Assembly (NCBI GenBank): GCA_016791475.1
Contig: JAEUWI010000006.1
Span: forward strand, 119,370 to 183,369
Reading direction: 5' to 3'
Source: Candidatus Hydrogenedentota bacterium
GTDB taxonomy: Bacteria > Hydrogenedentota > Hydrogenedentia > Hydrogenedentales > JAEUWI01
DNA: 64,000 nucleotides
Positions 23,088 to 32,424 of this stretch are shown piece after piece. Made by a program: the position numbers and the translations under genes. The notes beneath the pieces were generated by a model that saw nothing but the letters and a program-made list of their open reading frames with translations, was not told the origin of the DNA and did no database searches. Every line of letters begins with the position of its first letter. Within the stretch, counting starts at the first letter, position 1.

Positions 23088-24805
23088 GCGCCGCGCCCCG
23101 CAAACGCCTCGGCCAGATCCTCATCGACAAGCACCTGCTCCTTCCCGAGCAGCTCGATATCGCCTTGTCGCGCCAGAAGGAATCCGGGAAGCGCATCGGC
23201 CAGGTGCTGGTGGACATGTCCTACGCGTCGGCGGGCGACATCATCATGGCCTTCTCCGAGCAATCGGGCGTGCCCCACGTGTGGCTGCGCCGGGGGCTCG
23301 TGGATGCGCGCGTCATCGACCTGATAGAGCCGGAAATGGCCGCTATTCACGGGATCATCCCCATGTTCAAGGTCTATGGGGTGCTCACCCTCGGCATGGC
23401 GGACTCGTCCGACGTGGACACGATCGACCGCATCGAAAAGCTTACGGGGTTCAACGTCCAGCCTGTTCAGTGCCGCCGGGAAGATATCGAAGCGGCCATC
23501 GAGGATTATTACGGGAAGTCGGAACAAGAGCTCGCGATCCAGGAGGAGTCCACCGAGTCGGCGAGCGGCCACGGCCACCGGGAAGAATTGCGCATGCTGC
23601 CGGAAGGTACGGAGGGGGCCCACGTCATCAACCTGGTGAATCGTGTGCTGCTTGACGCCGTGAAGGAAGGGGCGAGCGATATCCACATTGAGCTCGACTC
23701 CCTCGTTTCGCGCGTGCGCTTTCGAATCGACGGTATTCTTCAGGAAGTGCTCACGGCGAACCCGTCGGGCCATCCGGCCATTGTGTCTCGCGTCAAGGTG
23801 ATGTCCCGCATGGACATCGCCGAGCGGCGCCTGCCGCAGGACGGCCGTATCCTGATCAAGGTGGAAGGGAAAGAAATCGACATCCGTGTTTCAACCTTGC
23901 CCACCGTTCTCGGCGAGAAAGTGGTGATGCGATTGCTGGACAAGAGCCGGATGAAGCTCGATATCAATCTTATCGGCCTTTCCGAAACGAATCTGGCGAT
24001 TTACAAGGGCCTCCTGCACCGGCCTCACGGGATAGTCCTCGTGACGGGTCCCACGGGCAGCGGCAAGACGACCACGCTCTACTGCGGACTTTCCTACATC
24101 AGTACGGTGGAACGAAACATCGTGACGATCGAGGACCCGGTCGAGTACCAGTTGCCCATGATCAATCAGGTGCAGATCAACGAGAAGCAGGGCCTCACTT
24201 TCGCCCACACGCTGCGCTCGGTGCTGCGCCAGGATCCCGATGTGGTGATGGTGGGGGAGATCCGGGATCGCGAGACCGCCGAAGTGGCGATTCAGACCGC
24301 GCTCACGGGACACCTGGTGCTGTCGACGCTCCATACCAACGACAGCGCCGGCACCGTTGCCCGCTTGGTGGACATGGGGATAGACCCCTTCCTTCTCACC
24401 TCCTCCATCAACGGGGTCATCGCCCTGCGCCTGGTGCGGACGATCTGCACCCATTGCCGCAGCAAATACCGCCCCGATCCGTCCTTCCTGAAGCGCATTC
24501 ACTGGCCGGAACCGGAGACCGTGTTCTATCACGGCCGGGGCTGCCGTCACTGCTTCAATTCCGGACTGCGGGGCCGGACGGGTGTTTTCGAGTGCCTGCT
24601 GATGAACGACGCGGTGCGCCAGGTGGTCGTTCGCGACGCCTCGACCCACGCGATCCGCCGGGCGGCGCAGGAGGGGGGCATGCGCACCATGAAGGACGAG
24701 GCCTTCGATCTGGTGGCGCGCGGAATGACGACGCTGGAGGAGATCATGGGGGTGGTATTCCTCGACGACGAAGCGCCGGCGCCCGCGCTGGCGGAGGCGC
24801 GCTAG
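23084..24805 (+). CDS. GspE/PilB-type assembly ATPase
   Basis: A 573-residue cytoplasmic hexameric ATPase that drives pseudopilus or pilus extension. The N-terminal MshEN-like domain has the repeated RLGQILIDK/RIGQVLVDM pattern. The core has Walker A GPTGSGKTTTL (about residue 321), the Asp box, Walker B VMVGEIRDRETAE and the His box TGHLVLSTLHTNDS. A zinc site is formed by CTHC (about 455) and CRHC (about 486), a feature of GspE and PilB but not of PilT. GTG start overlapping the STAS gene. Secretion (T2SS) versus pilus use cannot be told from this gene alone. Confidence 0.95.
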   Translation: MSAAPRKRLGQILIDKHLLLPEQLDIALSRQKESGKRIGQVLVDMSYASAGDIIMAFSEQSGVPHVWLRRGLVDARVIDLIEPEMAAIHGIIPMFKVYGVLTLGMADSSDVDTIDRIEKLTGFNVQPVQCRREDIEAAIEDYYGKSEQELAIQEESTESASGHGHREELRMLPEGTEGAHVINLVNRVLLDAVKEGASDIHIELDSLVSRVRFRIDGILQEVLTANPSGHPAIVSRVKVMSRMDIAERRLPQDGRILIKVEGKEIDIRVSTLPTVLGEKVVMRLLDKSRMKLDINLIGLSETNLAIYKGLLHRPHGIVLVTGPTGSGKTTTLYCGLSYISTVERNIVTIEDPVEYQLPMINQVQINEKQGLTFAHTLRSVLRQDPDVVMVGEIRDRETAEVAIQTALTGHLVLSTLHTNDSAGTVARLVDMGIDPFLLTSSINGVIALRLVRTICTHCRSKYRPDPSFLKRIHWPEPETVFYHGRGCRHCFNSGLRGRTGVFECLLMNDAVRQVVVRDASTHAIRRAAQEGGMRTMKDEAFDLVARGMTTLEEIMGVVFLDDEAPAPALAEAR

Positions 24806-24809
24806 CACC

Positions 24810-26039
24810 ATGGCTACCCTGCGATACGAAGCGCGCACGCTCCACGGCGAGGCGGTGGAAGGCACCCTGGATGCCGAAAACGAACTGGAGCTGAGGAACC
24901 GGCTCAGCATGCGCGGCCTTGAAGTGTTGCGCGTCGAGCCCGTCGTGAGCGCGTCCAGGCGCTCCCTGGATTTCCAGCGTTTCCTGCCCCGGCGACGCAT
25001 CGGCACGCGCGTTCTGGCGGAAAACACGGGCCAGTTGGCGCTGATGCTCCGGACAGGCACGCCGCTGGTGGAGAGCATGAACGCGCTGGCGGAGCAGACC
25101 GTGGACGAGCGGATGCGCGAGGTTCTGGAGGCCGTGGCGGCGAGTATCCGCGGCGGCAGCACGCTGACCGAGGCCCTGAGCGCCCATCCCCACGCCTTCG
25201 ACGAATTCTATGTGAGCAGCGCGCGCGCCGGCGAGGCGAGCGGCGATCTTGCGGAAGTATTCAAGCGCGTCGAGATCCAGCTTGTGAAACGCATGGAGCT
25301 CCGGTCCAGCATCGCCGCCGCGCTGATCTACCCCGTTATCGTGTCGCTGCTGGCCCTGTCCGCCGTGATCTTCGTGGTGACCTACGTATTGCCCAAGTTC
25401 ATCGTCATATTTGAGCGCGGCCGCGTTCCCCTTCCCCTGCCGACCCGAATGCTGATGTACATGGCGGAAACGCTTACCACGTACTGGTATCTGGTTCCCT
25501 TTGTGGTGGTGGGCGTGCCCCTGGGCCTCTACCTTTTCTTCCGGACCAGCGCGGGAGCCCAGCTTCTGGATCGGACCATTCTCCGCGTGCCGATCGCGGG
25601 ACCGATTGCCCATCTCGTGTATTCGTCCGTGCTGCTGCGAACCTTGGGAGCGCTCATGGCGGCCGGGGTTCCGCTGGTGGAAAGCCTGGGCATCGCCTCG
25701 AGCGCCTGCAAGAACTACATGTACAAGGCTTTCGTTTCCGACCTCGCCGCGCGTGTCATTCGGGGCGAACCCCTCGCGAACGGCTTTCTCGCCAGCACGC
25801 TCATTTCGCCGAGTATCAAGCAGATGGTGAGCACGGGCGAACGCTCGGGCGCGCTGCCCCTGGTGCTGAATTCCGTGTCCGACCATCTGGACGCGCTGAC
25901 CGACAAACGGGTGAAGCGCCTCAGCGCCATTTTCGAACCCCTCATCATTATCGTCATGGGCGTGGTGATCGGCTTTATCGCCATCTCCGTGCTCCTGCCG
26001 TTGTTCCGACTGTCTACAGCCGCCCGCGGAGGCGCGTGA
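24810..26039 (+). CDS. GspF/PilC-type inner-membrane platform protein
   Basis: A 409-residue protein with the duplicated T2SSF domain: each copy has the sequence type LALMLRTGTPLVESMNALAEQ and LRTLGALMAAGVPLVESLGIA. Three hydrophobic segments lie near residues 165-195, 220-245 and 375-400. It forms the inner-membrane rotor contacted by the GspE ATPase encoded just upstream (4-nt gap). Length and N-terminal MATLRYEARTLHGEAVEG are typical. Confidence 0.95.
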   Translation: MATLRYEARTLHGEAVEGTLDAENELELRNRLSMRGLEVLRVEPVVSASRRSLDFQRFLPRRRIGTRVLAENTGQLALMLRTGTPLVESMNALAEQTVDERMREVLEAVAASIRGGSTLTEALSAHPHAFDEFYVSSARAGEASGDLAEVFKRVEIQLVKRMELRSSIAAALIYPVIVSLLALSAVIFVVTYVLPKFIVIFERGRVPLPLPTRMLMYMAETLTTYWYLVPFVVVGVPLGLYLFFRTSAGAQLLDRTILRVPIAGPIAHLVYSSVLLRTLGALMAAGVPLVESLGIASSACKNYMYKAFVSDLAARVIRGEPLANGFLASTLISPSIKQMVSTGERSGALPLVLNSVSDHLDALTDKRVKRLSAIFEPLIIIVMGVVIGFIAISVLLPLFRLSTAARGGA

Positions 26040-26071
26040 TTCCGCACCCAACACATCAAGGAGCTCAAAGC

Positions 26072-26605
26072 ATGCAGATCAAGAAACGCAAGTCCAATCA
26101 AGGTTTTACACTGGTCGAACTCATCATCGTCATCATCATACTCGGGATTCTCGCGGCGCTGGCCATCCCCCAGTTCAGCGCCTCGACGGATGACGCGAAA
26201 AAGGCCACCTTGCAGGGGAACCTGGCGGTGTTGCGCAACGCCATCAGCCTGTATTACCACCAGCACAACAGCGTCTATCCGGGCGCGGTGGACGAGGCCG
26301 ACGGCACCACCGCCGTGAAGGGCACGGATGCCGCCGACGCCCTGATCGCCCAGCTTACGAAGTACACCAACGCGGCCGGCAAGACCAGCGACAAGCAGGA
26401 CGCCGATTTTCCCTACGGCCCCTATCTCGTCTCCATGCCGACCAATCCCCTTTCCACGACGGACGTGGTGACGGCGGGCGGCGAAGCCACGGTCACTGTG
26501 ACCCTGGATGAAGGCGACCTGAAGGCGGACGGCAAGACCGGCTGGCTGGCCAGCTCCAAGACGGGAAAAATCATCGCCAACAATGACAGCTATTCCGATC
26601 TATAG
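26072..26605 (+). CDS. Major pseudopilin / pilin, GspG-like
   Basis: A 177-residue type IV prepilin. The leader MQIKKRKSNQG is cut before FTLVELIIVIIILGILAALA by prepilin peptidase (not encoded in the window), and E5 of the mature protein is present. The C-terminal part has Gly/Pro-rich segments (YGPYLVSMPTNPL) typical of the major pseudopilin GspG. ATG 26072 is preferred because AAGGAGC lies 8 nt upstream and the leader is of normal length; an earlier start at 26036 gives an overlong leader. Confidence 0.9.
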   Translation: MQIKKRKSNQGFTLVELIIVIIILGILAALAIPQFSASTDDAKKATLQGNLAVLRNAISLYYHQHNSVYPGAVDEADGTTAVKGTDAADALIAQLTKYTNAAGKTSDKQDADFPYGPYLVSMPTNPLSTTDVVTAGGEATVTVTLDEGDLKADGKTGWLASSKTGKIIANNDSYSDL

Positions 26606-27149
26606 CCGCAGCTACTCTACCGGGTTTACCGCGATTGAAGTGGTCATCGTAGTCATGGTGCTCGGCACGCTCGCCGCCCTGGCCGCGCCACTGCTGAATT
26701 CGGCACTGGTGGACGCGCGGCTCGGGTCGGCGACGGCCGATATTTCCGCGGCCATCGAATTTGCCCAGATGGCGGCCATGAATACGGGACGCCCCTGCAG
26801 GGTCTCCGTGGACGCCGACACGGAGACCCTGCGGGTCGAACAGCGGGTGGACGCCGAGGCGGCCCTGCTCCTGGATCCCGCCGAGACGGAAATTGACGCG
26901 GGCGTGGTGGAGCTGGAGGAGTCCTACTTGGAGATGGAAAACCCCAACCACCCCGGGAGTGCCTATACGGTGGACCTTCGCGCGACAGGGGTGGAGGTCG
27001 CGAAGTCGGGCATGGGCCCGGCGCAGCCCCTGCTGTTCAGCGAAGTTGGAAAGCCCTCTTCGGCCGCCGAGGTGATACTCACCTGCGCGGGCAGGGAGCG
27101 GCGCATTGACGTGGACGGCCTGTCGGGCGCCGTCACATACAGCGAGTAA
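26583..27149 (+). CDS. Minor pseudopilin, GspH-like
   Basis: A 188-residue prepilin with the cleavage site in RSYSTG/FTAIEVVIVVMVLGTLA, E5 present. It is followed by a soluble domain beginning ATADISAAIEFAQMAAMNTGRPCRV, which resembles GspH/FimT. The start overlaps the GspG-like gene by 23 nt. As a minor pseudopilin it would help initiate or cap the fibre. Confidence 0.85.
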   Translation: MTAIPIYSRSYSTGFTAIEVVIVVMVLGTLAALAAPLLNSALVDARLGSATADISAAIEFAQMAAMNTGRPCRVSVDADTETLRVEQRVDAEAALLLDPAETEIDAGVVELEESYLEMENPNHPGSAYTVDLRATGVEVAKSGMGPAQPLLFSEVGKPSSAAEVILTCAGRERRIDVDGLSGAVTYSE

Positions 27150-27165
27150 TCGGTCCGGAGCAAGC

Positions 27166-27558
27166 ATGCCCAGTACGCCAAAGGACAAAGCCGGTTTCAC
27201 CCTCGTAGAGGCGCTCCTCGCGGTGGTGGTGCTTGCCTTGATGGCCAGCGTGCTCTCCGGCCTGTATCTGGCGGGACTCCAGAATCTTGACGCCCGCGAT
27301 GATCGCATGGCCCTGGACAGCGCGCTGCGCAGTCGCATGGAAGAGCTGTTGTCGGGCGCTTTCACCGAGATCGCGTCGGGCAGCGAAACGATCACCGTGA
27401 ACGGCGCGAGCCGGGAAATCGTGTGGACCGTAGAGAATCTTGATCTGGACGGCGACGATTCGCCCGAGGTCGATGCAAAACAGATTACCGTTACCGTGGG
27501 AAACACCAGTATCAGCACCGTCTTCGTCGATCACGAAGGCACACTGGCACAGCTATGA
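27166..27558 (+). CDS. Minor pseudopilin, GspI-like
   Basis: A 130-residue prepilin: leader MPSTPKDKAG, then FTLVEALLAVVVLALMASVL with E5. The short soluble domain (NLDARDDRMALDSALRSRME, then two strands) fits GspI/PilV. CGGAG lies upstream of ATG 27166. Overlaps the next gene by 4 nt. Confidence 0.85.
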   Translation: MPSTPKDKAGFTLVEALLAVVVLALMASVLSGLYLAGLQNLDARDDRMALDSALRSRMEELLSGAFTEIASGSETITVNGASREIVWTVENLDLDGDDSPEVDAKQITVTVGNTSISTVFVDHEGTLAQL

Positions 27559-28427
27559 AGCGATCGCGTCGACAGGGCCTGACCCTGATAGAACTCACCA
27601 TCTCCATCGCCGTTCTTTCGCTGATTGCGGCGGCGGCGGCGGCGCTGTTGTCCGTTTGCCTTCAAGCCCAGGCCCACGGCATGGCCCGGTCCAGTCTCCA
27701 GCGGGAGGGCGCCCTGGCCATGGAGCGCATGGTGAGCCAGATCCGGAAGACGTCCCGCATCGCGATTCCGAATGGCCAGCAGCCGCTGCGCGACCAGCTC
27801 GCCCTGGCCGAGGGGCTGAACAACGACGGCGACTTCTATTTTGACGATCCCCTTTTTCCGCGCATCGATGAGGACGGGGACGACGACAACAACGGTGACG
27901 GCGCCTCGGGAATCAAGGGCTATGACGACGACGGGGATGGGGTCATCGACGAAGACGCCGCGGAGGACAACGACGAGGACGGCACGTCCGGCGAGGACAA
28001 GGCGGACGGGCTGGACGACGATGGCGACGGCATGGTGGATGAAGATACCCCCGGAGACGCCAACGCCGACGGTGCCTCGGGCCTGGCCGGCGCGGACGAC
28101 GACGGGGATGGTGAAATCGATGAAGGCGACGCCGAGGACGACGACGAGGATGGTGTCTCCGGCGAAGATCCGCCGGAGTTTCTGGTATACGCCTTTGACG
28201 CCAAGGCGAAGACGCTAACGGAGTATTCGGCCGCGGCCGGACAGAGCACCGTGCTTTCGGCGCAGGTAACCGCGTTTGAAGTGAACTACGAGCCCGTCGA
28301 TACGACGCGCGACGCGCGGCTGACCCTCACGCTGAGCCTCACCGGGCCGGACGGGGAGACCGTAACCTTTCGAGAGAGGGTTTATCCCAGAAACCTGGTT
28401 TCGAAGTGGGGGCGGCGCGTGTTATGA
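27555..28427 (+). CDS. Minor pseudopilin, GspJ-like, with Asp-rich calcium-binding repeats
   Basis: A 290-residue prepilin. The leader MKRSRRQG precedes LTLIELTISIAVLSL with E5, followed by a GspJ-like start of the soluble domain. Residues about 98-205 are an insert of DxDGDG repeats (YDDDGDGVIDED, DDDGDGMVDED, ADDDGDGEIDEG), as in thrombospondin type 3 or EF-hand-like calcium-binding repeats. The globular domain then resumes (FLVYAFDAKAKTLTEY). Calcium is known to stabilise pseudopilins such as GspG, but an insert of this kind in a J-like subunit is unusual. Its stop overlaps the next start (ATGA). Confidence 0.85.
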   Translation: MKRSRRQGLTLIELTISIAVLSLIAAAAAALLSVCLQAQAHGMARSSLQREGALAMERMVSQIRKTSRIAIPNGQQPLRDQLALAEGLNNDGDFYFDDPLFPRIDEDGDDDNNGDGASGIKGYDDDGDGVIDEDAAEDNDEDGTSGEDKADGLDDDGDGMVDEDTPGDANADGASGLAGADDDGDGEIDEGDAEDDDEDGVSGEDPPEFLVYAFDAKAKTLTEYSAAAGQSTVLSAQVTAFEVNYEPVDTTRDARLTLTLSLTGPDGETVTFRERVYPRNLVSKWGRRVL

Positions 28428-31400
28428 GCGGCCACCCACCCCACTTTTCCGGCGACGAAGGCATGGCGTATGTCGCGCTGCTCTTCCTGCTGGTGATCCT
28501 GCTGACCCTCGGGCTTTCCTTCATCTATTCCACCAGCAGCCAGACGGCCTCCACGATGGGCCGCACGGAGCAGATGCAGGCCCAGTATCTGGCGGAATCG
28601 GCCGTGAATCACGCGCTGTGGCGGCTGAAGAACGAGGAGGGCTGGGCGCCCGACGCGAGCACCTACTACATGCACGACACGGCGAACGGACGCTATGGTT
28701 ACAAGGTTCGGCCCCAGACGGACGCGGAGCCGGTCACCGTGGCGACGGTGGGCGTTGTCGGGGAAAGCGTGGTGCGGCAGAGTTACGTGCTCAATCTGGT
28801 CCCCGCCACCCAGAGCTACCGCAGCCGGCTTTACTGGACCGATCAGAGTTCCGCCAAGGTCCAGCGCGCGGCGCTGGACGGCACGGAGGTGGAGGATCTG
28901 GCGACGGGTCAATCCAACGTGGGGGGACTCGCCTTCGACGAGCGCGGCGCGAAGGTGTACTGGGTTGACAAGAATGCCAAAGCTATCCGGCGCGCCAACG
29001 TGGACGGATCCGATCCGGAAGACTGCGTGTCCGGACTGGCCGACGTGACCGCCATCACCATTGACTCGGCGGGTGGCAAGTTGTACTGGGCCGACCGCGC
29101 CACGAAGAAGATCCAGCGCGCCAGCCTGAATGGCGCGAACATTCAAGATATCATTGTCGCCAACGCGGCCAACGTGGCCGCCTTGGCGCTCGACCTCGTT
29201 GGGGGGCGCCTGTACTGGGCGGACATCACGACAACCCGGATCCGGCGCTCCACCCTGGACGGCGCGAGCATCGCCGTGCTCTCCAGCGCGGATGCGAAGA
29301 ATGTCTCCGCCATGCTGGTGGACGCCGTGTCCGCAAAGATTTACTGGGCCGACCGCGACAACGACAAGGTCATGCGGGCAAACCTGGACGGTACGAGCCG
29401 ACAGACGCTGGCGACCGGCGTGAAAGAGCCCACCGCCCTCGCGGTGAATGGCGCGGGCGGCCAGTTGTATTGGAGCGACTCCAGTACCGGCGTGATCCGC
29501 CGCGCGAATCTGGACGGCACGGGCGCCACCGATATTGTGACCGGCCAGGGCGCCATTCCGGCAATGGTGATCGACGCCACGGAACGGCGTATATTCTGGG
29601 CCGATTCCGGTGCCAAGGCTATTCGGCGGGCGGCCCTGGATGGGTCGGCGCTCACGGACCTTGTTGCGGGGATCGCCGATCTGCGTTACATGCGCCTGGG
29701 CACGATTGAGGCCGGGGTCCACTTTCAGAGCTTTACCGAGGCGCGGCAACGCGATGCGAAAGCCCTGAGCACCTTGTCGATCGAAACTCCGGACGACGTC
29801 TACGAGGGCGACCTGCTCATCGCCGCCGTGGCCACCGACGGAGATACGACCGGTACACTTTCCCCGCCCGCCGGGGAGTCCTGGAAGGCGCTCGATCTGG
29901 GGCATCAGGGCGGCCAGGTCACCTTTGGCGCCTGGTGGAAACTTGCGGCGGCCGACGAGCCGCTCAGCCATGACTTTACCTGGGAAACCAGCCAGGCCGC
30001 CTATGGCTGGATGATGCGCTTCACGGGCCACGACCACGCCATGCCCATTGACACCTCCGCCGTCACGGGCCTGATCAGCGCGCTGCCCATCGGCTCCATC
30101 GTGATCCCCCGTTACGACAACACGATGGTGCTCCGCCTGGGCGCGTTCGATGGAAACCAGATCACCCCCGGACTGACCGGGCTGGCCGGCCACGCCGATA
30201 TCGTCATGGGGGCGAGCAATCAGGATATTGGGCTCCTCGGTCACTGGCGGTTCGACGAACTGCTGGGAAAGACCGCCTACGATTCGAGCGGCCACCGCTA
30301 CGACGCAAAGCTCGCGAACATGACGGGGCTGGAATGGACCCCCGGCATGGTGAACGGCGCATTGACCTTCGACGGGGTCAATGACGTGGCCCAGGGGCCG
30401 GTCAGCGAGTCCGCCCTGGCCATAGCCGCGGACTACACGGCCACGGTGTGGCTCTATGCCGATCCGGTCCAGACCGCCGGCGCGGGTATCTTCAATCGCC
30501 GGGACAGCACGGCGAAACTCAACCATTTCGCCCTGGAATTTGCGACCGACGCGGAACGGCACCTCAAAGTGGTTCACGGCACGAGCGCCACCGTATGGCA
30601 GACCGATTGCACCCTGGACGAGTTTGCCGGCGACTGGCACCACCTGGCCGTGACCTATGAGCCGTCGACCTCAACGGCCCAGCTCTACCTGGACGGCGCC
30701 CTGCGCAGCCAGAATCTCAGCTTCAAGACACCACCGGCATCGGGCGCGGGCCGCTTCTACATCGGCCGCTCGCGCAACAGCGGCAACACGCGCAGCTTCA
30801 AGGGCAAGATCGACGATCTGCGGATCTACAATCGCCTGCTGAGCCGGGACGATATCGTTTCACAAATGGGGACCAAGGTCGTGTACCGTGGTTACAGAGA
30901 AGCCCGGGCGGGCGTCGATCAGACCGGCCTCACTATCGCGACGCCGGACCTTGCGACCGCGGGCGATCTCCTCGTCGCCGCCGTGGCGACCGACGGCAAT
31001 ACGGCCAGTTCGCTGACGCCGCCGTCGGGCTGGACCGCCGCATCCACTTCGAGTTACGACGGCAAAGTGACCCTGGGCGTTTGGTGGAAACTGGTTGCTG
31101 CGAAGGAACCCGCGACCCATGAATTCGTCTGGAAGACACCGGAGCAGGCCTACGGCTGGATAATGCGATTCACCGGCCACGATTCCGCCACGCCGATTCA
31201 CGCGGTTGCCGCGGCGGGCGCAACCGACGCGACACCGTCGGGCCCCGAAATCGATACGAGCCTGGACTACACCATGATCGTGCGAATCGGCGCATTCGAT
31301 CAGGGCGACATCGTCGAGGGAAACCCCGGCCTGTCGGGCCACCAGGCCATCAACATGGGGCGCAGCTCCTCCGTGGCGGGTGTGAGCCACCTGGGATTTC

Positions 31401-32302
31401 AGGAGGCCAAGCTCAATGCCGGCGGAACCGTACTCGACATTGGCCTGCCCGCAAGCACCGCGGAGAACGATCTGCTCATCGCCGCCGTTGCCGTGGGCAA
31501 TCCGGTGGTGGCATCGCTCAGTGCGCCCATGGGTGGCGGCTGGACCCTGCTCGATCGGTCCCAGCAGGGCGATGTGACCCTCGGTGTTTGGTGGAAGATC
31601 GCCGGCGCCTCGGAAAGCGCCACGCACGGCTTCACCTGGAGCGGCGCCTCGAAAGCCTATGGCTGGATCTCGCGCTTCACGGGACACAACCCGACCAATC
31701 CCATCGACGCCTTTGCCACCGGGGGCGGATTGGATAGCTCCACACCCACGACGCCTTCCGTCACCACGACCGTGCCGGATACCCTGATACTGCGCATTGG
31801 CGGCTTTGAAGACGACGACGTTCGCGTGGACAATCCGGGACTCACGGGCCACACGACCATTACGATGGACAAGAGCGGCACCGCCTCGAAGCGCAGTTCC
31901 GGCGGCGCGGCCTACAAGCAGCAGGCCATTGCCGGCGCGAGTGGCACGGCCAATTTCTCCCTTACGACCAAACGGGGCTACCGGACCCTCACGCTGGCCA
32001 TAACCCCCGCGCCCGGAACCACGGGCGAAGCGGTGTCGGGTGGTGCGGGTTTCCATCAGCTCCCCGGCGCGGGCACAAGCGCCGCCTCGGATTTTCAGTT
32101 GTACGCGGAGCGCGCCGCCCAGATGGTCACCATCGCCATCGCCCCAAGTCCCGTGGCCTCGGCGGTGTCTGGCGGCGCGGGCTATCTCTATCAGAAGAAC
32201 GCCGGAATCAGCGGCGCGCCTTCCTTCCTGCTGAAGCTGCCGGAGGAATCGCGGGTGGTAACGGTCGTTCTCAAACCCGAAGAGCAGGAGAAGGGCTTAT
32301 GA
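28424..32302 (+). CDS. Giant pilin-like adhesin (GspK/PilX position) with YWTD propeller and LamG domain
   Basis: 1292 residues, in the operon position of GspK. The N-terminus (GDEGMAYVALLFLLVILLTLGL, then QYLAESAVNHALWRL) is that of PilX/GspK-like minor pilins. Residues about 134-420 hold seven YWTD-type motifs (RLYWTD, KVYWVD, KLYWAD, RLYWAD, KIYWAD, QLYWSD, RIFWAD) spaced about 42 residues apart: an LDL-receptor-like beta-propeller. Three copies of a module with DLLIAAVA, WWK and YGW..RFTGH follow (about 455-600, 825-970, 990-1150). A LamG/concanavalin-like domain (LLGHWRFDELLGKTAYDSSG to DDLRIYNRLLS, about 600-815) is inserted after the first copy. The C-terminus has short GGAGY/F repeats. 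Far larger than GspK (about 300 residues); probably a tip adhesin or display scaffold. Confidence 0.85.
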   Translation: MSGHPPHFSGDEGMAYVALLFLLVILLTLGLSFIYSTSSQTASTMGRTEQMQAQYLAESAVNHALWRLKNEEGWAPDASTYYMHDTANGRYGYKVRPQTDAEPVTVATVGVVGESVVRQSYVLNLVPATQSYRSRLYWTDQSSAKVQRAALDGTEVEDLATGQSNVGGLAFDERGAKVYWVDKNAKAIRRANVDGSDPEDCVSGLADVTAITIDSAGGKLYWADRATKKIQRASLNGANIQDIIVANAANVAALALDLVGGRLYWADITTTRIRRSTLDGASIAVLSSADAKNVSAMLVDAVSAKIYWADRDNDKVMRANLDGTSRQTLATGVKEPTALAVNGAGGQLYWSDSSTGVIRRANLDGTGATDIVTGQGAIPAMVIDATERRIFWADSGAKAIRRAALDGSALTDLVAGIADLRYMRLGTIEAGVHFQSFTEARQRDAKALSTLSIETPDDVYEGDLLIAAVATDGDTTGTLSPPAGESWKALDLGHQGGQVTFGAWWKLAAADEPLSHDFTWETSQAAYGWMMRFTGHDHAMPIDTSAVTGLISALPIGSIVIPRYDNTMVLRLGAFDGNQITPGLTGLAGHADIVMGASNQDIGLLGHWRFDELLGKTAYDSSGHRYDAKLANMTGLEWTPGMVNGALTFDGVNDVAQGPVSESALAIAADYTATVWLYADPVQTAGAGIFNRRDSTAKLNHFALEFATDAERHLKVVHGTSATVWQTDCTLDEFAGDWHHLAVTYEPSTSTAQLYLDGALRSQNLSFKTPPASGAGRFYIGRSRNSGNTRSFKGKIDDLRIYNRLLSRDDIVSQMGTKVVYRGYREARAGVDQTGLTIATPDLATAGDLLVAAVATDGNTASSLTPPSGWTAASTSSYDGKVTLGVWWKLVAAKEPATHEFVWKTPEQAYGWIMRFTGHDSATPIHAVAAAGATDATPSGPEIDTSLDYTMIVRIGAFDQGDIVEGNPGLSGHQAINMGRSSSVAGVSHLGFQEAKLNAGGTVLDIGLPASTAENDLLIAAVAVGNPVVASLSAPMGGGWTLLDRSQQGDVTLGVWWKIAGASESATHGFTWSGASKAYGWISRFTGHNPTNPIDAFATGGGLDSSTPTTPSVTTTVPDTLILRIGGFEDDDVRVDNPGLTGHTTITMDKSGTASKRSSGGAAYKQQAIAGASGTANFSLTTKRGYRTLTLAITPAPGTTGEAVSGGAGFHQLPGAGTSAASDFQLYAERAAQMVTIAIAPSPVASAVSGGAGYLYQKNAGISGAPSFLLKLPEESRVVTVVLKPEEQEKGL

Positions 32303-32424
32303 ACTTCGGAAGCGGCCCCGGCATTTCCCACACCGGCCTCCTTCCAGGCGGCCCGTGCAATGGCCTATCGACCGAATCGCATCCGCAGACCGTAATGGCG
32401 GAGAGAGGAAGAGCTTTCACGTGA
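32299..32424 (+). CDS. Possible small coupled ORF, 41 residues
   Basis: ATG 32299 overlaps the stop of the giant adhesin (ATGA) and has AGGAGAAGGG upstream. The TGA overlaps the GTG start of the PilM-like gene (GTGA). Both overlaps match the coupling style of the rest of the operon. The protein has no recognisable feature. It may be a real small protein or merely a ribosome relay to pilM. Confidence 0.35.
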   Translation: MNFGSGPGISHTGLLPGGPCNGLSTESHPQTVMAERGRAFT

